The notes: generated from the letters alone by a model not told the origin. Numbered from the stretch's first letter, positions 1 to 12,017 are shown. The stretch: 64,000 nt of DNA from Chaetomium olivaceum (GCA_039881045.1 JAYWVB010000021.1:62001-126000), one strand, 5' to 3'. Program-made: numbers and translations.

Positions 1-662
1 CTCTCCACAGCGGCGGATTTAGCCATTTTTGCCTGGCACGCTGAATAAGAGCCTCAGATAACTAGTTAGCGCGGGGGGTCTTGGGACCGGAGATGGATGA
101 GAGCAAGGGTGACTGGGGTGGCGTCACAACATCGATCCCCTGAGCAGTAAAAAAAAGGCACTTGAACTCCCCCCGCGCTCGGCGGTCTCCCGCAAAGCCG
201 GCTTCGGACGAACTGAGCGAGTACTGTGTAGTTATGCGAACCAATGTGGATGCTGCTGCTTGTGTTGCTGCCAAGTTCTGATATTCTTTTCTTTTTTGCC
301 TGGCTCGGCCCCGTCGGAGTCGAGGCTGAGCGCATTCTAACACTCTTCAGTCCCAAAACACATCGAAACAACCGAAAGAAGGAACAAAGTACCAGACAGA
401 AAAATCCCGTTGACCATGCCCAACCGCCAAAATGTGAAAAATATGAAATGGTACTAGCCGCTTTCCGCTTGCAAGTCCCCAAATAAAGACTTGGCTACGC
501 TAGTGATGACCCAGACCTCTCTGCCAGATGATGTGCCCCCGCTTTCGCTCGCCCGACCCAGCGTGTTGAAGAGCCGCCGTGAGCCGGAGACCATCCGTTC
601 TCCCGCCCCCGAAGGCGGCAGACCCCCTCGTGTCGCTACAGCAACTCCGACGAGGCAGCTTC
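1..662. other. 3' flank of the ypk1 homologue, no gene seen
   Basis: This stretch lies downstream of the ypk1 stop codon (complement of 663-665). Open frames on both strands are short, lack splice-linked partners and give no recognisable domain. It probably holds the ypk1 3' UTR and part of an intergenic region cut by the window edge. Confidence 0.6.
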
Positions 663-2849
663 TCATCTCAGGCTGCCCTGGATGCTTCCTACAAACGACG
701 GGTCCCTCACGCTGCCGCCAGCATCTCCGAGACCGGCGATAGGGCGGTTGTAGCTGAAACCGGTGAACTGGTTTTGCAGAGTCTCAGACAGGACCGGCCC
801 GTCGACGTATGAATCCTGAGGCAACTCAGACGTGAATTCGGGATCGAAGTTGGCGGTATCCAGCGCATCAACCTGAGAATGTCTCGTTAGTTTCTTCTGC
901 CTTCCATTATATTACGAGGGGCGGATGCGGGACATACCACACTGGGCTTGAACGCAGGTTCATACTTGCGCTGCAACAGCTTCCGCCAGTCGATGGCGTG
1001 GAAGAAGGGGTGCGCCTTGATCTCGGCAGACCCGTTGGCCCCTAGGCGCTGCTGGGGGTCGCGGTTGAGTAGCTTGGTCAGGAGGTCCTTGGCCGCCGGT
1101 GGCACAACCTCATGGCCGGGGAAGTGCAGCGGCTCGCTGAGAATCTTGCGGTACATCTCGTTGGTGTTCTCGTCGTAGAACGGCGGGAGACCCGTCAACA
1201 TCTCGTATAGCAGCACGCCTAGCGTCCACCAATCAACAGTCTTGTTGTAACCGTTGCCCATCAGCAGTTCGGGCGCCAGGTACTCGGGCGTTCCGCAGAA
1301 GGTGTTGGTGCGGTCCTCGTCCTTCATGTCGAGCTTGCAGAGGCCAAAGTCGCAAAGGGCAATGTGGCCCTGGTAATCGAGAAGGATGTTCTCGGGCTTG
1401 AGGTCACGGTAGATGACGTTGAACCCGTGGAGGCATTCGAGGGCACACAACAACTCGGCGGTGTAGAAGCGACTGCGGTTAACGTCGAAGCGCTGCTCCT
1501 TCTGCAGGTGGTGGAACAACTCGCCGCCGTTGACGAAGGCCAGGACGAAGTAGAGCTTCTCCGGGCTCTGGAAAGTGAACTTGAGCGGCACGATGAAGGG
1601 GTTGTTGATCTGGGCAAGCACCGAACGCTCCGCCAGCGTGTGGGCCACTTCCGATCTCGAGATGATATGAGCTTTCCGGATCGTCTTGAGGGCGTAAATC
1701 CGGCTCGTGTCCTTCTTCCGCACCTGCATGACCTTGCCGAAACTTCCCTTCCCAACCACCTTGAGCAGCTCAAAGTCCTCGATCTTGAGCTTACCAGCCC
1801 GGTTCTCGACGTACTCAACGCCGATCTTGAGCTTACCGGTGCCGTACTGCACGTCGACGAACTCGACGCCGCTGTGGCCCAGTGAGCGCTCGCGGCTAGC
1901 GTGCTCGGTTGCGGCCTTCTCACGGTCTTTCTTGCTCGCCTTGGGATCCTCCACGTACGGCTGCTTTTCCTCAAACCTGGGGTTGATGCGGACCACACCA
2001 AGGAAGATATCCTGACTCCGGCCGGACCCTGGTGGGCGTTCGGGTTCCGGATGTAGAGATGTACTACAAGCTCCGTGACTCTCGACACATCGAACTTGTA
2101 CTGTGTGTTGGATCCCGCCCACAAGGGATTCTCGGGGTTGCCCTCGACCGAGTTGACAAAGACTTGCACCTTGTCGAAATCGATCAAGGCGTAGGGCATG
2201 TACTTCGTAGAGATGCGACCGTGGTTTGTAGGGATCCCGCTAAATCCGCCCGAGGTCTGGGGCCGGCCGCCCGCGAACGCCGTGGTCCGGGACGACGATT
2301 GGGGGCGCGGCGAGCCCACCATGCCGAGCGCATTGCCTGTAGACAGCGAACTGCCGCCGTGCGATGGGGTGAAGGCATTCCGGTGTTGTTCTGGAAGTGA
2401 GAACCCCTGACCTTCGTGGAGGGTAACGACGAGAATCCCGGGTTTGGGTGTCGTGACGACCGGCGCTTGAGATAGTGCTTCCGAGGCCGCTGGGAAACAA
2501 CAGGTTAGAACACGCGGTGGGGGTTTGAGGGGGGTAAGTGAAAAGGAACAACATGCACATACCGATCGTGCTCTCGTTTGTGGGGGTCGCAGTTCCGGAG
2601 ATGGCCGCCCCCTGGCTCTTATCGTCCTTCTCCGTGATGGTCGCCGCCGACGGGGATCGGGAGAACGTGTTCGCCAGGGGACCCAGATGGGTCTCCTTCA
2701 GCTCTAAGGTCACGATGGTGTTAGCAACGCCACATTGTCACCCATTTTCACCCCCGAAGCCGGCAGCAGCGACATGGAATTCGCAGTGACGGTAGAGACT
2801 CTCGGACCGAGCGGGAATGCAACATACTCTTGGTCAGTTTCCACGACAT
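663..2849 (-). CDS. ypk1: Ypk1/Gad8-type AGC serine/threonine protein kinase (one apparent frameshift)
   Basis: Model: complement of 663-872, 938-2489, 2563-2703 and 2828-2849. Donors are GTATGT; acceptors are CCTTAG, CCCAG and CTCAG. The start MSWKLTKK continues across the first intron. An N-terminal Ser/Thr-rich segment and a C2-like region (starting KPGILVVTLHEGQGF) precede the kinase domain: glycine loop GKGSFGKV, ATP lysine in YALK, catalytic YRDLKPENILL, DFG, and activation segment TFCGTPEYLAPE. The last exon encodes the AGC tail with hydrophobic motif FTGFSY. Family knowledge: this kinase acts downstream of TORC2 and Pkh/PDK1 in sphingolipid and plasma-membrane homeostasis. The exons sum to 1,925 bases, one short of a whole reading frame; the shift is at about 2,024, between IRNPNAHQG and GRSQDIFLG. 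Restoring one base gives about 641 residues, the expected size. Confidence 0.93.
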
Positions 2850-5702
2850 GCTGGCGAAAGGAACGGGAGGGATCCGCGGCCCGGCTGTAGATGTCGTCGG
2901 GCTGGAGAGAATGTTTTAAAGGGGAAGGACGGAACCCAAAAATGAGGATCAGGTTCTAGGAGGGCTAAATAATAGCAAAAGCGATGGTTGATACAGCGGC
3001 AGGGGAATTGCCGCCCAAGTTGGTTCAGGTCGAGTCCCAAGTCAAGTTAAGGTGACGGATCGGGCGGCCTGAGCAGCAGGAGAGTTGTGGTGCGGGCCAA
3101 GCTGGGGGACGCTAACTTCGAAACCGCCGCAGTGGACCTCAGCGTGACCGTCGCACCGCCGGGGGTAGCGTGGGGCATCTCTTTACCTGAGCAACCAAAA
3201 GCCCCGCAGATTGCCCGGGCGGTTCATACCGACATACGTAAACAGCCAACGGTCCCTGTTGGCAAGGGAAGCGCAACGCCAGAACAGAACCTGAGACGCA
3301 GGCCCTAGGTGAAGCAAAACATGCGACAGGCGCGCTGCATACGAGTCTCCCGCCGAGCCAAATTTAGCAGCGGCTGTGTCAAGGTTGGAGATTGATGAAG
3401 AGAGATTACCAAAGGCAATCTCTCCCAACCATGGGAGACTGGTGATAACAACACAGTTGGTGATACAGGGGTTGGATAACCGGATGTGGCCCCCCAGAAA
3501 GGAGAACGTGCATCTGTCAAGAAGCAAAGAATATACGTTTGGCGCAGCGTGGAATTCGGCATGCCCGTTGCCGGGCCTGCGACGCCTGTTGCTCCAGTGC
3601 CCTTTTATCTGCTCGCTGGATCGATCCCAGACGCAATGCACCCAACAGGGTGGTTGGCGATGCATCGAACATTCTTAACAGTCCCAAGTTATTGTCCGGG
3701 GAACAAACAGCATGCACCACCGTCCTCTCATGCTCTCACCCCACTCCGTTTTCCGTACATACATAGAGCTGAGTCGCAGCGGGAGCGGGAGATCGTTCCC
3801 GAGTTGACGGCATCGGCCACGAGGAAAAGTGAGCCACCCCTCCCACCATTGAAGCACAGCCTCGAAGTGGCAAATTGCCCGAAAGCTCCCTTTTCTTGGA
3901 GCGGGAACAAGAGGGCCGAAATGGAGCAGGGGCAGAAAGGGGTTCCAGAAGGTCTGTCCTTGGCGCTCGGGCCGTCACGTGGGACACATTTTCACTCTCT
4001 GACAATCAGGCAAATGATTGAGCACTCCTTCCGCATTGCTTTTCATGATTTCGTGCTTCGTGCTTCTTTTGATCCCTTTTCGCTTTCCCTCGGCATTCAA
4101 TGGGGATGAGCTGGCGACGAAACCGAAGCCAGGGTGTAAGACTACATACCTTAGCTAGCTAGGTTGGTTGGGGAAGAGGGGGAAGACGGGGAAGGCGGTG
4201 GGGTGGTGTGTGTGTGTCGAGCGCTGATCGAGCTGTTTGCTCAACGCCTTTCAACCGCCCTTGCGATTCGAAAAGGGGGTTGGCTGGTAGGAAGGGTATC
4301 CCGAGTTTGAGAGAAGAGCTGGAAGCTATTCACGGATTTGCTGGAAGATTAAGTGGGCCGCATACCTCCCACCTCGTTCAAAATGGACACTCAGGGTCCA
4401 TGGTCCAGTGTGAGGATGACTTTCACATCTCCTCAAGTTACCGACCACAGCCGTTCGCCTCATCCGGTCTAAAGAGCGTCAAGCTTCTCGGGGTGGGCGC
4501 CACTGTATGGCAACGAACAAAAGGCACCAGTCGTACGGACACCCCCAAGACGGCCCCAAGCGCTGCGCCCAGAATCGCGATGAGTATTGTCGGCTGGTTG
4601 AGAGAGGCTCAATTGACATGGCAAACATCACCTTGTACCGATCACCTGAATTATCTCATGAAATAGAGACGGGCAAGAGACAATGTGGTAGGGCAAGTCA
4701 AGCTTGGAAAAAGCCGGATATGCTCTCGGGAAGAGCCTCTCCTCGCTTTCTCTTCCAGCAACCTCAATCCCCAAACCAACAGTCACATCTGATTATTGGG
4801 GTTCAGAAATAGACGGAATGCATTCCAGAGACGAGACGGCTATGTGCAGTTGCACAGCATTGTGGGGCCGTCATCTTGTTTCGGTTGTGTTTGCATCGAT
4901 GAGTAGGTCGTCCGTCTCGGGCAGAACTCGTTCGTCGAACGAGCCATTCCTGTCCACCCACCGTAACCAACATGTTCATACGTTACGGAATAGCAAGTCA
5001 CTTGTCTTACCTGCCTTTCTAGATGCGCATTCGTCCCTTCTTTACTGCAGACGGGAGCCCCGATCGATAGAGCTCAAGAAACGATGGAGGGGAGAGACCG
5101 CGAGCCGCCACCCACCCACCGCCGCCGACGAATGTACATCTAAAACAGTGCCCCAGCTCAGTGAGTTTGCCTCTCGGTCACTGTTTGCTTCCATAGGGAT
5201 AAAGATGCCGATAGCTAACCGCAGCAGCCCATGGTTATCTATTTTGGTTCGACCGAACGGTTCTAGTGTCCCCTGTTTGCGGCCTGGGAGTGAAGCAGAA
5301 ACAAGGCCATCGGTCTCGACCGAGGGACAGCGTGCCGGATCCATTGGGAGCGGCGTGAAGTCGAAAGAAACCATCCCGTGAACGATCTCGCCTTTGCAGC
5401 CACACACGTAGGAGGGTGGTGACATGATACCGCCACGCGCCCAAACACAATGAATCGAGCCGCCTCCTCTTTCCGGAACTTGGCACATGGCAAGGGGTCC
5501 TAATATTAACAAATCCCACGGCCTCGGTGCCCATGAGGCGAGGGCTACCCGATGCTTAGTTCTTGCACCCTCAAAGCCATAAAGTCTCCCGCATCCCCTA
5601 GGTCCAATGGCCTCGATTCCCTCTCTCCTCCATCGCTTCGACACCACCCACGTTGATAACCAACCACAAAGCCAAGCAACCGAGCTGTATACCACCAGGA
5701 AG
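2850..5702. other. Long intergenic region shared by two divergent genes
   Basis: About 2.85 kb separates the ypk1 start from the divergent gene at 5,703. It should hold both promoters and leaders. The larger open frames here (3,486-4,109 plus; 5,042-5,743 minus) have no recognisable domain and no supporting splice structure. A short TG run lies near 4,205-4,217 and a GCTAGCTAGGTTGGTTGG-like stretch near 4,153-4,172. No coding feature is claimed. Confidence 0.55.
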
Positions 5703-6511
5703 ATGTCGCAGCGGTTTTCAGACTCGCTGGCCACGGCACTCAACGCGGCGGGAATTCCTTGCCTGTTATGGGGTCACTATCTTTGGCAAGTTCACGGCAT
5801 TCCGACATTCGTTCCAGTAAGCTGCCTCTTAGCATCATACCCATCGGAACGACTGATGAACAACACGATAACACTACAAAGTCAATCGACTTCGTTATCC
5901 CGGACGGAAGTGTGGAGGCCGCAAAAGAGGTCATGACGACTGGTACCTTCTCAGACCCCGTCTCGGCATGCCCAGATACAACGAAATGCGGTAAGGGAAG
6001 CTCCCCAAACCGACCACATCCGCACCCCTCATTTCACATGCATCATAAGGAGGGTTACGGCATAGGCCTCTATGTGCAATCCGAGACCCTCTGGTTCCTG
6101 CCGCCGCTGGACGCCGCCCTCGCAAACCCCAAGGCCAATCCGCTCCCGCCGTACCTCGCTTTCGCGTCCGATCAGACGGCGCTTCCCCAAACCAGGGGCA
6201 TCACAGGACTTGGTGCCTTTGACTTGGAGGACACCGTGGTCCTTGTACCCAAGGCGCACATCTTGACGGAAGCCTTGATGCGCATCATGGTCCGCGACGA
6301 CGGCACGATAGTTGGCTCGAATGCAGTACAGCACTATCACTATATTGAACGGTTCGTCGAGAAAATTGGGATCTTGGATATCGACTTGCTCCCCCGACCG
6401 CTCGCGAATATCCACAAGGCTTTCAGGGATGGGCCGACGCCACTCGGAGACGTTCAGATAGAGCTATATCGCACCCTCGGAGCACCGGTTGACCCGAGGT
6501 TCTATCACTAA
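5703..6511 (+). CDS. Hypothetical protein with a nucleotidyltransferase-like N-terminus
   Basis: Two exons, 5703-5816 and 5882-6511. The intron has donor GTAAGC, a CTGAT branch-like site and acceptor AAAG, and gives 247 residues. The start at 5,703 (MSQRFSDSLATALNAAG) was preferred to the in-frame ATG at 5,607 because the alanine-rich helix opening fits related fungal proteins as I recall them. The junction joins LLWGHYLWQVHGIPTFVP to SIDFVIPD. That layout (a small-residue/H loop, then an acidic strand) resembles the opening of minimal nucleotidyltransferase folds, but the usual glycine pair and DxD are not clean, so catalysis is doubtful. The rest (SETLWFLPPLDAALA, VVLVPKAHILTEALMRI) is unrecognised. 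It is divergent from ypk1. The function is unknown; the gene call is firm, the fold is inference. Confidence 0.78.
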
Positions 6512-9231
6512 GGGCTGCACTTGGTACTGTTGCAAAATTTAGGTAGGTATCTAAGGTAGGTAGCCTTGAATTTGAGGGTAGCTGCGAAGCGCGCTCATTG
6601 GGCTTGTTGCACCTGTTCCATTACTCCTCTTTGACTTCATTCTTTTCTTCGGCCTGCCTTTCCTTTGGATTGCACTCTACCTACTCAGCTCGGTGGGGGC
6701 AAACACACATATGCACACTTGTTTCCTTGTGGACGTCAAACTCCTGCCTTGGTTTGCGGGTTAGGGGAGGGGGAGGGGGAGAGTGAGGACGGCGAAGAGG
6801 GTAATAAGCTCCCTTGTCTCTTCTTTCCCTCTGGTCGCTCTCTGTTCGGCTTCCCTCTGTTGGACATGGGCGAATACAGAGTGCTGGGGACGGACGGTCG
6901 GCGGGCCATGCACGGTTCATAGCACACTTTCTGAATAGATTTCCCATTGCACTCATAAAAACACTCTGCTACCCATGCCGGGAACGTCCCCCGGGACTGA
7001 GTTCTCCTGAACACGCGCTCCAGAAGTTGAATTGTCGACTGATCTGACTGATCTCTGTCTGAGTGCTCTGCGACGTCGTGGTGGGGGCACAGGGGTCGGA
7101 AATGCGGGACACAACGCCCACGAGCAGTATTCGGCCAATCAGAAATAGATGAGCGTCCAGATTAGAAAGGTATGGAGCACAGGTTTTGAGAAACTTGGAG
7201 GCTTGGATGAGGTCCCTGTCTTTGACGTGTAAGATTTCCCGCCTGCCCTGAGACCAGGGGCTTGGTTTCCCTCACGGGCAGCTCAACCACCAAAGTTTGG
7301 GGTGTCTTGGGAAATTATCGAGAGTGTCATCCAAGCATGCATTCGTACGTCTTTTGAATGTTCTTGAAGACATGTCGCTGATGCTGAAGTTGTTGCTGAA
7401 AATGCGGAAAACAAGCAATGAGTTGCGTGACGATTTGGCGTTACCATGGGCACAGCGGAGGAAAACTCAACGATTTCGTACGATAACGGGATACGAAGTC
7501 GATAACTCAGGTATCAAATATGTATATTGACATATTTGGATGATGACCCAGGGTTTCATCCCGGCACTTCCACAGGGCTTTGGTGCCTGGTCACGCAGCC
7601 GAAGTCCACTCCTCCCTGACGGCCCCCGACTTCAAGACTGGCATCATTGCTAGAATCTCCAACTCAACGGTAAACCGTGCTTTCTCTGGCGAAAATGAAA
7701 GGCCTATTTGGGCTATCCCTTTCCCAAAGATTCCTTTTTTGGGAAATTTTGAACGGGTGCTAGGCTATCGAGGCAGAAGTTTTCAACTGAACCGAGGCGC
7801 GCCCCGTCAAAAGTGATTGCGGCGACAGACAAACTGGTAGTGATTGAACTTTGTTGTGGAACCCGAGCCCTCAATCTGCCACGTTTTTCTCGCCTAACTA
7901 ATGATCAATTCAACAAATGACGCCGTCAGCCCCATCAATCCCTGGCCTGCTGGACGGCTGAATCACTCAACAATGCGCTTGTGGCATCGAGAGGCTCATC
8001 CTCATCATCGTCGGGATATGCGTCGGATTATATACAATATGTATTATGAGTGTTAGACTAAGTATCTCTTCCGGCACCAAGGTCGTTTCCTAAGTGCGTT
8101 CAGTTTTTTTCTGCTGAAAAAGCGACCGTTTTGCCGTTGAGTTGAAGATTTTAGCATGGACCCCGGCCTGAAAGTTTCGCGCTCACGAAGTTTCAGGGAC
8201 TGAAGTGGACGGAACAGACGCGTTGGCATTCCAGGTTGCATGGAATCGTAGGATAAAGGAGGCACTCTGCGACGAAGGTTACATCTTGAGCCATGTCCTC
8301 CTTCACGCGACATTGACATCACAATGTGCATGGCACGTGACTTGCTTTAGTGTTGTGTGTGGTTTTGGAGATGTTTTGCACCGCTTCAGTATCTTTCGTT
8401 GAACTGATCCGGATGGACATGAGTTGCAATGCTGAGAAAGTCTGGCACCAGTTGAGAAGTTGGCGGTGGCACTCAGTGGTGGGGGCGGGTGCATGGGATT
8501 GATTTACGGGCATACAGTACAGATCCATACATACGGTAGGTACACGGCCCTGTCAAACCAGTCGACCTGAGAGAGATTTTACACCGACTTAAATAAAGAC
8601 TTTTAACGAGTTGAGCCTGGAGATTCGAATGCGGTTGTATCGATCAGAATCAACATGATTTTGCAGTGTTGAGAGCCTCTTGAGTCGGAAGGCCGGAGTG
8701 CGCTCGTCGTGTGATTGACACGAAACTCTTGAACTCAAGCATCACGTCCTCCCCCGAGCCACCCACCGCCCACACAGGTGAGGCGTGGATTGGTGATGGT
8801 GACGCCTTCGTGGCGGTTTCAGTATCAGAGTGGTGGCCGTTTCTTTACACAGTAAAAGGTGTTTACAACGGCAATGCCACGAGATTCACGCCATCGGACT
8901 GAGGCCTCGGACTTTGATATAAGGATAGCCACAACTCATTTCCGCAGCAGCACCTTCAATGCGGCGGGTAAAGGATGCCTAAACAATGTTACACCCGAAG
9001 TTGACAGCGGAATTGATATGACCGAGTACCCATTCCCCAATATGACAAAAAAACCCCAGGCCATTTCCATACAAGAACTGCCCCCAAGTACCCAGCGCAA
9101 CCCTTCCCCAACAATCTCCCATCGACAGGACAAACAACACAATTAAGCCAGCCTCGAACACCAACCCCAACCTCTCCCACCCGACACCACAACCACACCA
9201 CACCAACAACCACCACCACCCCTCTCCAAAC
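6512..9231. other. Gene-poor intergenic stretch, 2.7 kb
   Basis: There is no open frame with a recognisable domain or a spliced partner. Visible features are a tight run of AGGTAGGT motifs at 6,541-6,563, a TC-rich segment after 6,600, and a segment at 8,241-8,400 that resembles one near 28,283-28,436 (listed separately). The last 100 bases before the next gene are very C/A-rich on the plus strand, as in many fungal leaders. Confidence 0.55.
8241..8400 (+). repeat. Degenerate dispersed repeat, copy A
   Basis: This shares ordered blocks with 28,283-28,436 on the same strand: ATCGTAGGAT, CTTGAGCCAT followed by TCCTCC, GGCACGTGAC, and TGTGTGTGGTTTTG followed by a CACC-CTTCA-TATCT block. Spacing is similar between the copies and eyeballed identity is roughly two thirds. 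No coding content was seen. It could be an old mobile-element remnant or an old segmental duplication. Confidence 0.5.
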
Positions 9232-9789
9232 ATGCGCTCCCCCACCTCCCCCCTCCTCGCCTTCCTAACCCTCACCCTCACCAGCACCCTCACCACCACC
9301 GCCACAGCCCAAGAACAACCCCAACACCCACCCATCCTCTGCCCCGCCCCCTCCACCCCTTCCCCGCTACCCACCTGGCCACGCTACGCCTTCACCCTGC
9401 AATACCCTCTCAACTACGCCTTCCTCTCGGCCCAGCCCGCCGCCGCGGCGCAGCTCTGCCAAGCGGGCGGGTCCATCGTCGACTACGCCGTGGGCTCCAC
9501 CGGGGAGGCATCATCATCATCATTCACGTGGGGCATCGAGGCGGTGGCGGACGAGGTAGCCGAGGCGCTGGGCTACGTGGCGGCGACGCTGATGGTGCGG
9601 GCGCCGTGGGGTTTGCTGGCCGAGTTGAATGAGCAGGTGGGCAACGCGACGTCGCCGCTGTATGGGAATCCGGACGAGCTGGCGAGGCAGGTGGCGGCGC
9701 AGATTGATGACGCCTTTGAGGTTGTTTTGAGTGAGTTCGGCTTTCCTTCTTTTGTCGTGGCTTCTGTTGAGGTTAGTGGTGATGGCTGA
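9232..9789 (+). CDS. Small secreted hypothetical protein
   Basis: A single-exon gene of 185 residues. The first 26 residues form a signal-peptide-like leader: MRSP, then a hydrophobic Leu/Thr-rich stretch ending in TATAQ. The mature part begins with a Pro-rich segment and contains two cysteines (ILCPAP and AQLCQAG), then an acidic, alanine-rich amphipathic region (WGIEAVADEVAEALGYVAATL) and a hydrophobic tail. Codon use is strongly C-ending in the leader and becomes more mixed later. No known family was recognised. It is probably secreted or cell-wall associated; an effector-like role cannot be argued from sequence alone. The start has no competing upstream ATG in frame. Confidence 0.65.
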   Translation: MRSPTSPLLAFLTLTLTSTLTTTATAQEQPQHPPILCPAPSTPSPLPTWPRYAFTLQYPLNYAFLSAQPAAAAQLCQAGGSIVDYAVGSTGEASSSSFTWGIEAVADEVAEALGYVAATLMVRAPWGLLAELNEQVGNATSPLYGNPDELARQVAAQIDDAFEVVLSEFGFPSFVVASVEVSGDG

Positions 9790-10162
9790 CGAGGTGACTT
9801 GGCAGGGGAGGACTCGTAGGCTTTGCTGCTGGGGAGTGAGTGCAGAGAAGTTGTGTCACCAGCTAGTATGCACTGCTGGATAAGATTCGTCAAACAGGTC
9901 GTCACTGCTGGGTGGGGCGAGTGAGACAAAACCATGCAATGCACTTGGGCGTTGCAAAATTGGAAAAACCATCTAAATTCCGAAAGCCAAACTCCTTCTG
10001 CCAAACCTTGATATACACAGACATCGACTCCGTAACCTGGTGGAGTCGAGCGATATGCCTGTTCTCCTCAAAGCAAATTTTCCACATCTACCACTTCGTA
10101 TATTACGTCTCGTGAAAACCCCGATGCGGACTTGTGGTTGCCGCAATCATAGCATGTCGAGT
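9790..10162. other. Short intergenic gap between convergent genes
   Basis: This lies between the stop of the small secreted protein gene and the PRPP synthetase stop (complement of 10,163-10,165). The two genes converge, so it likely holds both 3' UTRs. No further gene is seen. Confidence 0.6.
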
Positions 10163-12017
10163 TTAAACCGGGGCGTGGGTGAATAGGTACGAAACCGACT
10201 CGCCTGGAACAAGGTTAGCATCAATGGGAAGACAGCACGGCTGGGTTGGCAAAGTACCATTGTGAGTGCGGCGGATAGCCTGTTCCAGGGTCAGCATTTT
10301 AACACATAGGGGTATCAATAACATGAGAAACATACCTCTGCGATGGTGGGGCTGATGTCAATAACACGCAGCTTCGGGCACTGGGTGAGGTGTCAGCTAA
10401 TGTTCAAGAACTGAATATAGTGCCGGTACACTTACCCGATCGACCTTGTCTCCAAGCGGTACGGTGTTTGTGACGACGAGGGCGGAAAGCACACTGCCAT
10501 TCAGGGTCTCGATGGCACTGCCGGACAGGATGCCGTGGGTGACGAGGGCGAGCACAGACTTGGCACCATTCTCCTTGAGCACTGCTGCCGCCTTGACGAG
10601 GGTGCCACAGGTATCCGCCATATCGTCTTGAAGATGTTAGCAACAGATCCCCAAACAGAGACCGAAATCAGAGAAATAACTTGCCAACCAGGATGGCAAC
10701 CTTGTCCTCAACATTTCCGACAAGGACCTGCATTGCCTTGTTAACCACCGCTCCCAGTCTTGAGAGTGTTTCATTCTTACCATGCGGCCGACAACGTTGG
10801 GCCGGGGGCGCTCCTTGTGGATCAGTGCGAACGCAGTATTAAGGTGATCAGCAATGGATGTCGCACTGCGAATTGTCAGTAATAGTAGTCCACTTCATTC
10901 GATGCGGAGAACTCACCGCTTCGCACCACCGGCATCGGGGGACACAATGACGCAGTCCTCCGCATTGAAGTTTTCCCTGATATAGCGGAGGAACGAAGGT
11001 TCGGCGTACAAGTTGTCCACTGGTAAGCGTTAGCTATGGAATCATCAAGTGGCTGGGACCAGCAACCTACCTGGAACGCTAAAAAAACCTACACAAAAGG
11101 CTGGGTTAGTGTCTCATCTTTACTGGACCGTCGAGGTTGCGAAGAGAAAATCGGTGGGGGTATCATGTCGTACCTTGGATCTATGGCAGTTGTCAGTGTG
11201 TGCTTATACTAACGGTTGCATCGACTCAACTTACCTGAGAAGCGTGGAGGTCCACGGTCACAATATCTGTATTGTCGGTTAACATCCAAATGCATCCGGG
11301 GCTGAGGCGGAAGGCATACGGTTGGCACCGGCCGTGGTCAGCATATTTGCGACCAACCTTGCGCTGATGGGAGCTCTCGACTGGGATCCGGGTTAGCGGG
11401 CGGCCTGCACCCATCGGTAATGAATATGCCATACTTTGTCCTTCTTGTCTTGTCGAGCATAAGGGAAGTTGGGGCTGCCAAAGTCAGCATCAGTTCCCCC
11501 GATTGGCGGCCGTCCATGGATCTGATGTCGCCCGAGGCTCGCGGGGGAGCTCACATAACAGCTGTTATCCTCCTGGCACTGCAAAGACAATGTCAGCAAC
11601 TGGTGCACCCGATCCCAGTGTGCGACCTCCTACCTAGCAGTCCGACAAGCCGAGATCATGATCAACAGCTCCATTAGCCCTTCGTTGACGTCGCCCGTGG
11701 CGGTGGATTGCACGATGAAGACATCCTCGTCGCGGACCGACTCGCCGACGGTGAAGGAGGTCTCCTGGTTCGAGTAGTTGAGGGAGATGGTTCGGGCAAC
11801 TTCGATGCCGAGTCTGGAAGCGAGCGCATGTTAGCGAAACGGGGCGGCAGCGGACGGGCGGGCGGGCGGTCGGGCGATTTGAGGATTGAAATGGTCTTGA
11901 CGGTGCTCATAAAGGAAGAGATCAGGTTCGTTCGTACCGCTTTGCAATCTTCTCGCTCAGCTGGGGGTGGCTGCGGCCGCTGATCAATTTGATCTCGTTT
12001 GCCATCTCGGCGGACAT
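10163..12017 (-). CDS. Ribose-phosphate pyrophosphokinase (PRPP synthetase), 15 exons
   Basis: The enzyme makes phosphoribosyl pyrophosphate from ribose 5-phosphate and ATP for nucleotide, His and Trp synthesis. Model (minus): 11938-12017, 11634-11813, 11555-11578, 11435-11474, 11320-11380, 11235-11266, 11174-11180, 11071-11088, 10917-11019, 10781-10865, 10685-10727, 10436-10626, 10336-10380, 10258-10279, 10163-10203. They sum to 972 bases, exactly 323 codons plus stop, the usual length. Motifs include GRSHPQLSEKIAKRLG, FPYARQDKKDK, TVDLHASQIQGFF, VSPDAGGAKR and the PRPP-binding AILVDDMADTCGT. All introns are GT-AG except the one at 10,627-10,684, which begins GCAAGT. Exon 7 is only 7 bases. 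There is no long insertion of the kind found in some yeast Prs subunits, so it belongs to the short class; the exact paralogue is not assigned. Confidence 0.95.

Noticed and set aside
3486..4109. 207-codon plus-strand open frame upstream of ypk1
   Set aside because: Composition is unlike a coding region, there is no motif, and several equally long frames overlap it on both strands.
5042..5743. 233-codon minus-strand open frame
   Set aside because: It overlaps the start of the well-supported gene at 5,703 on the other strand and has no recognisable domain.
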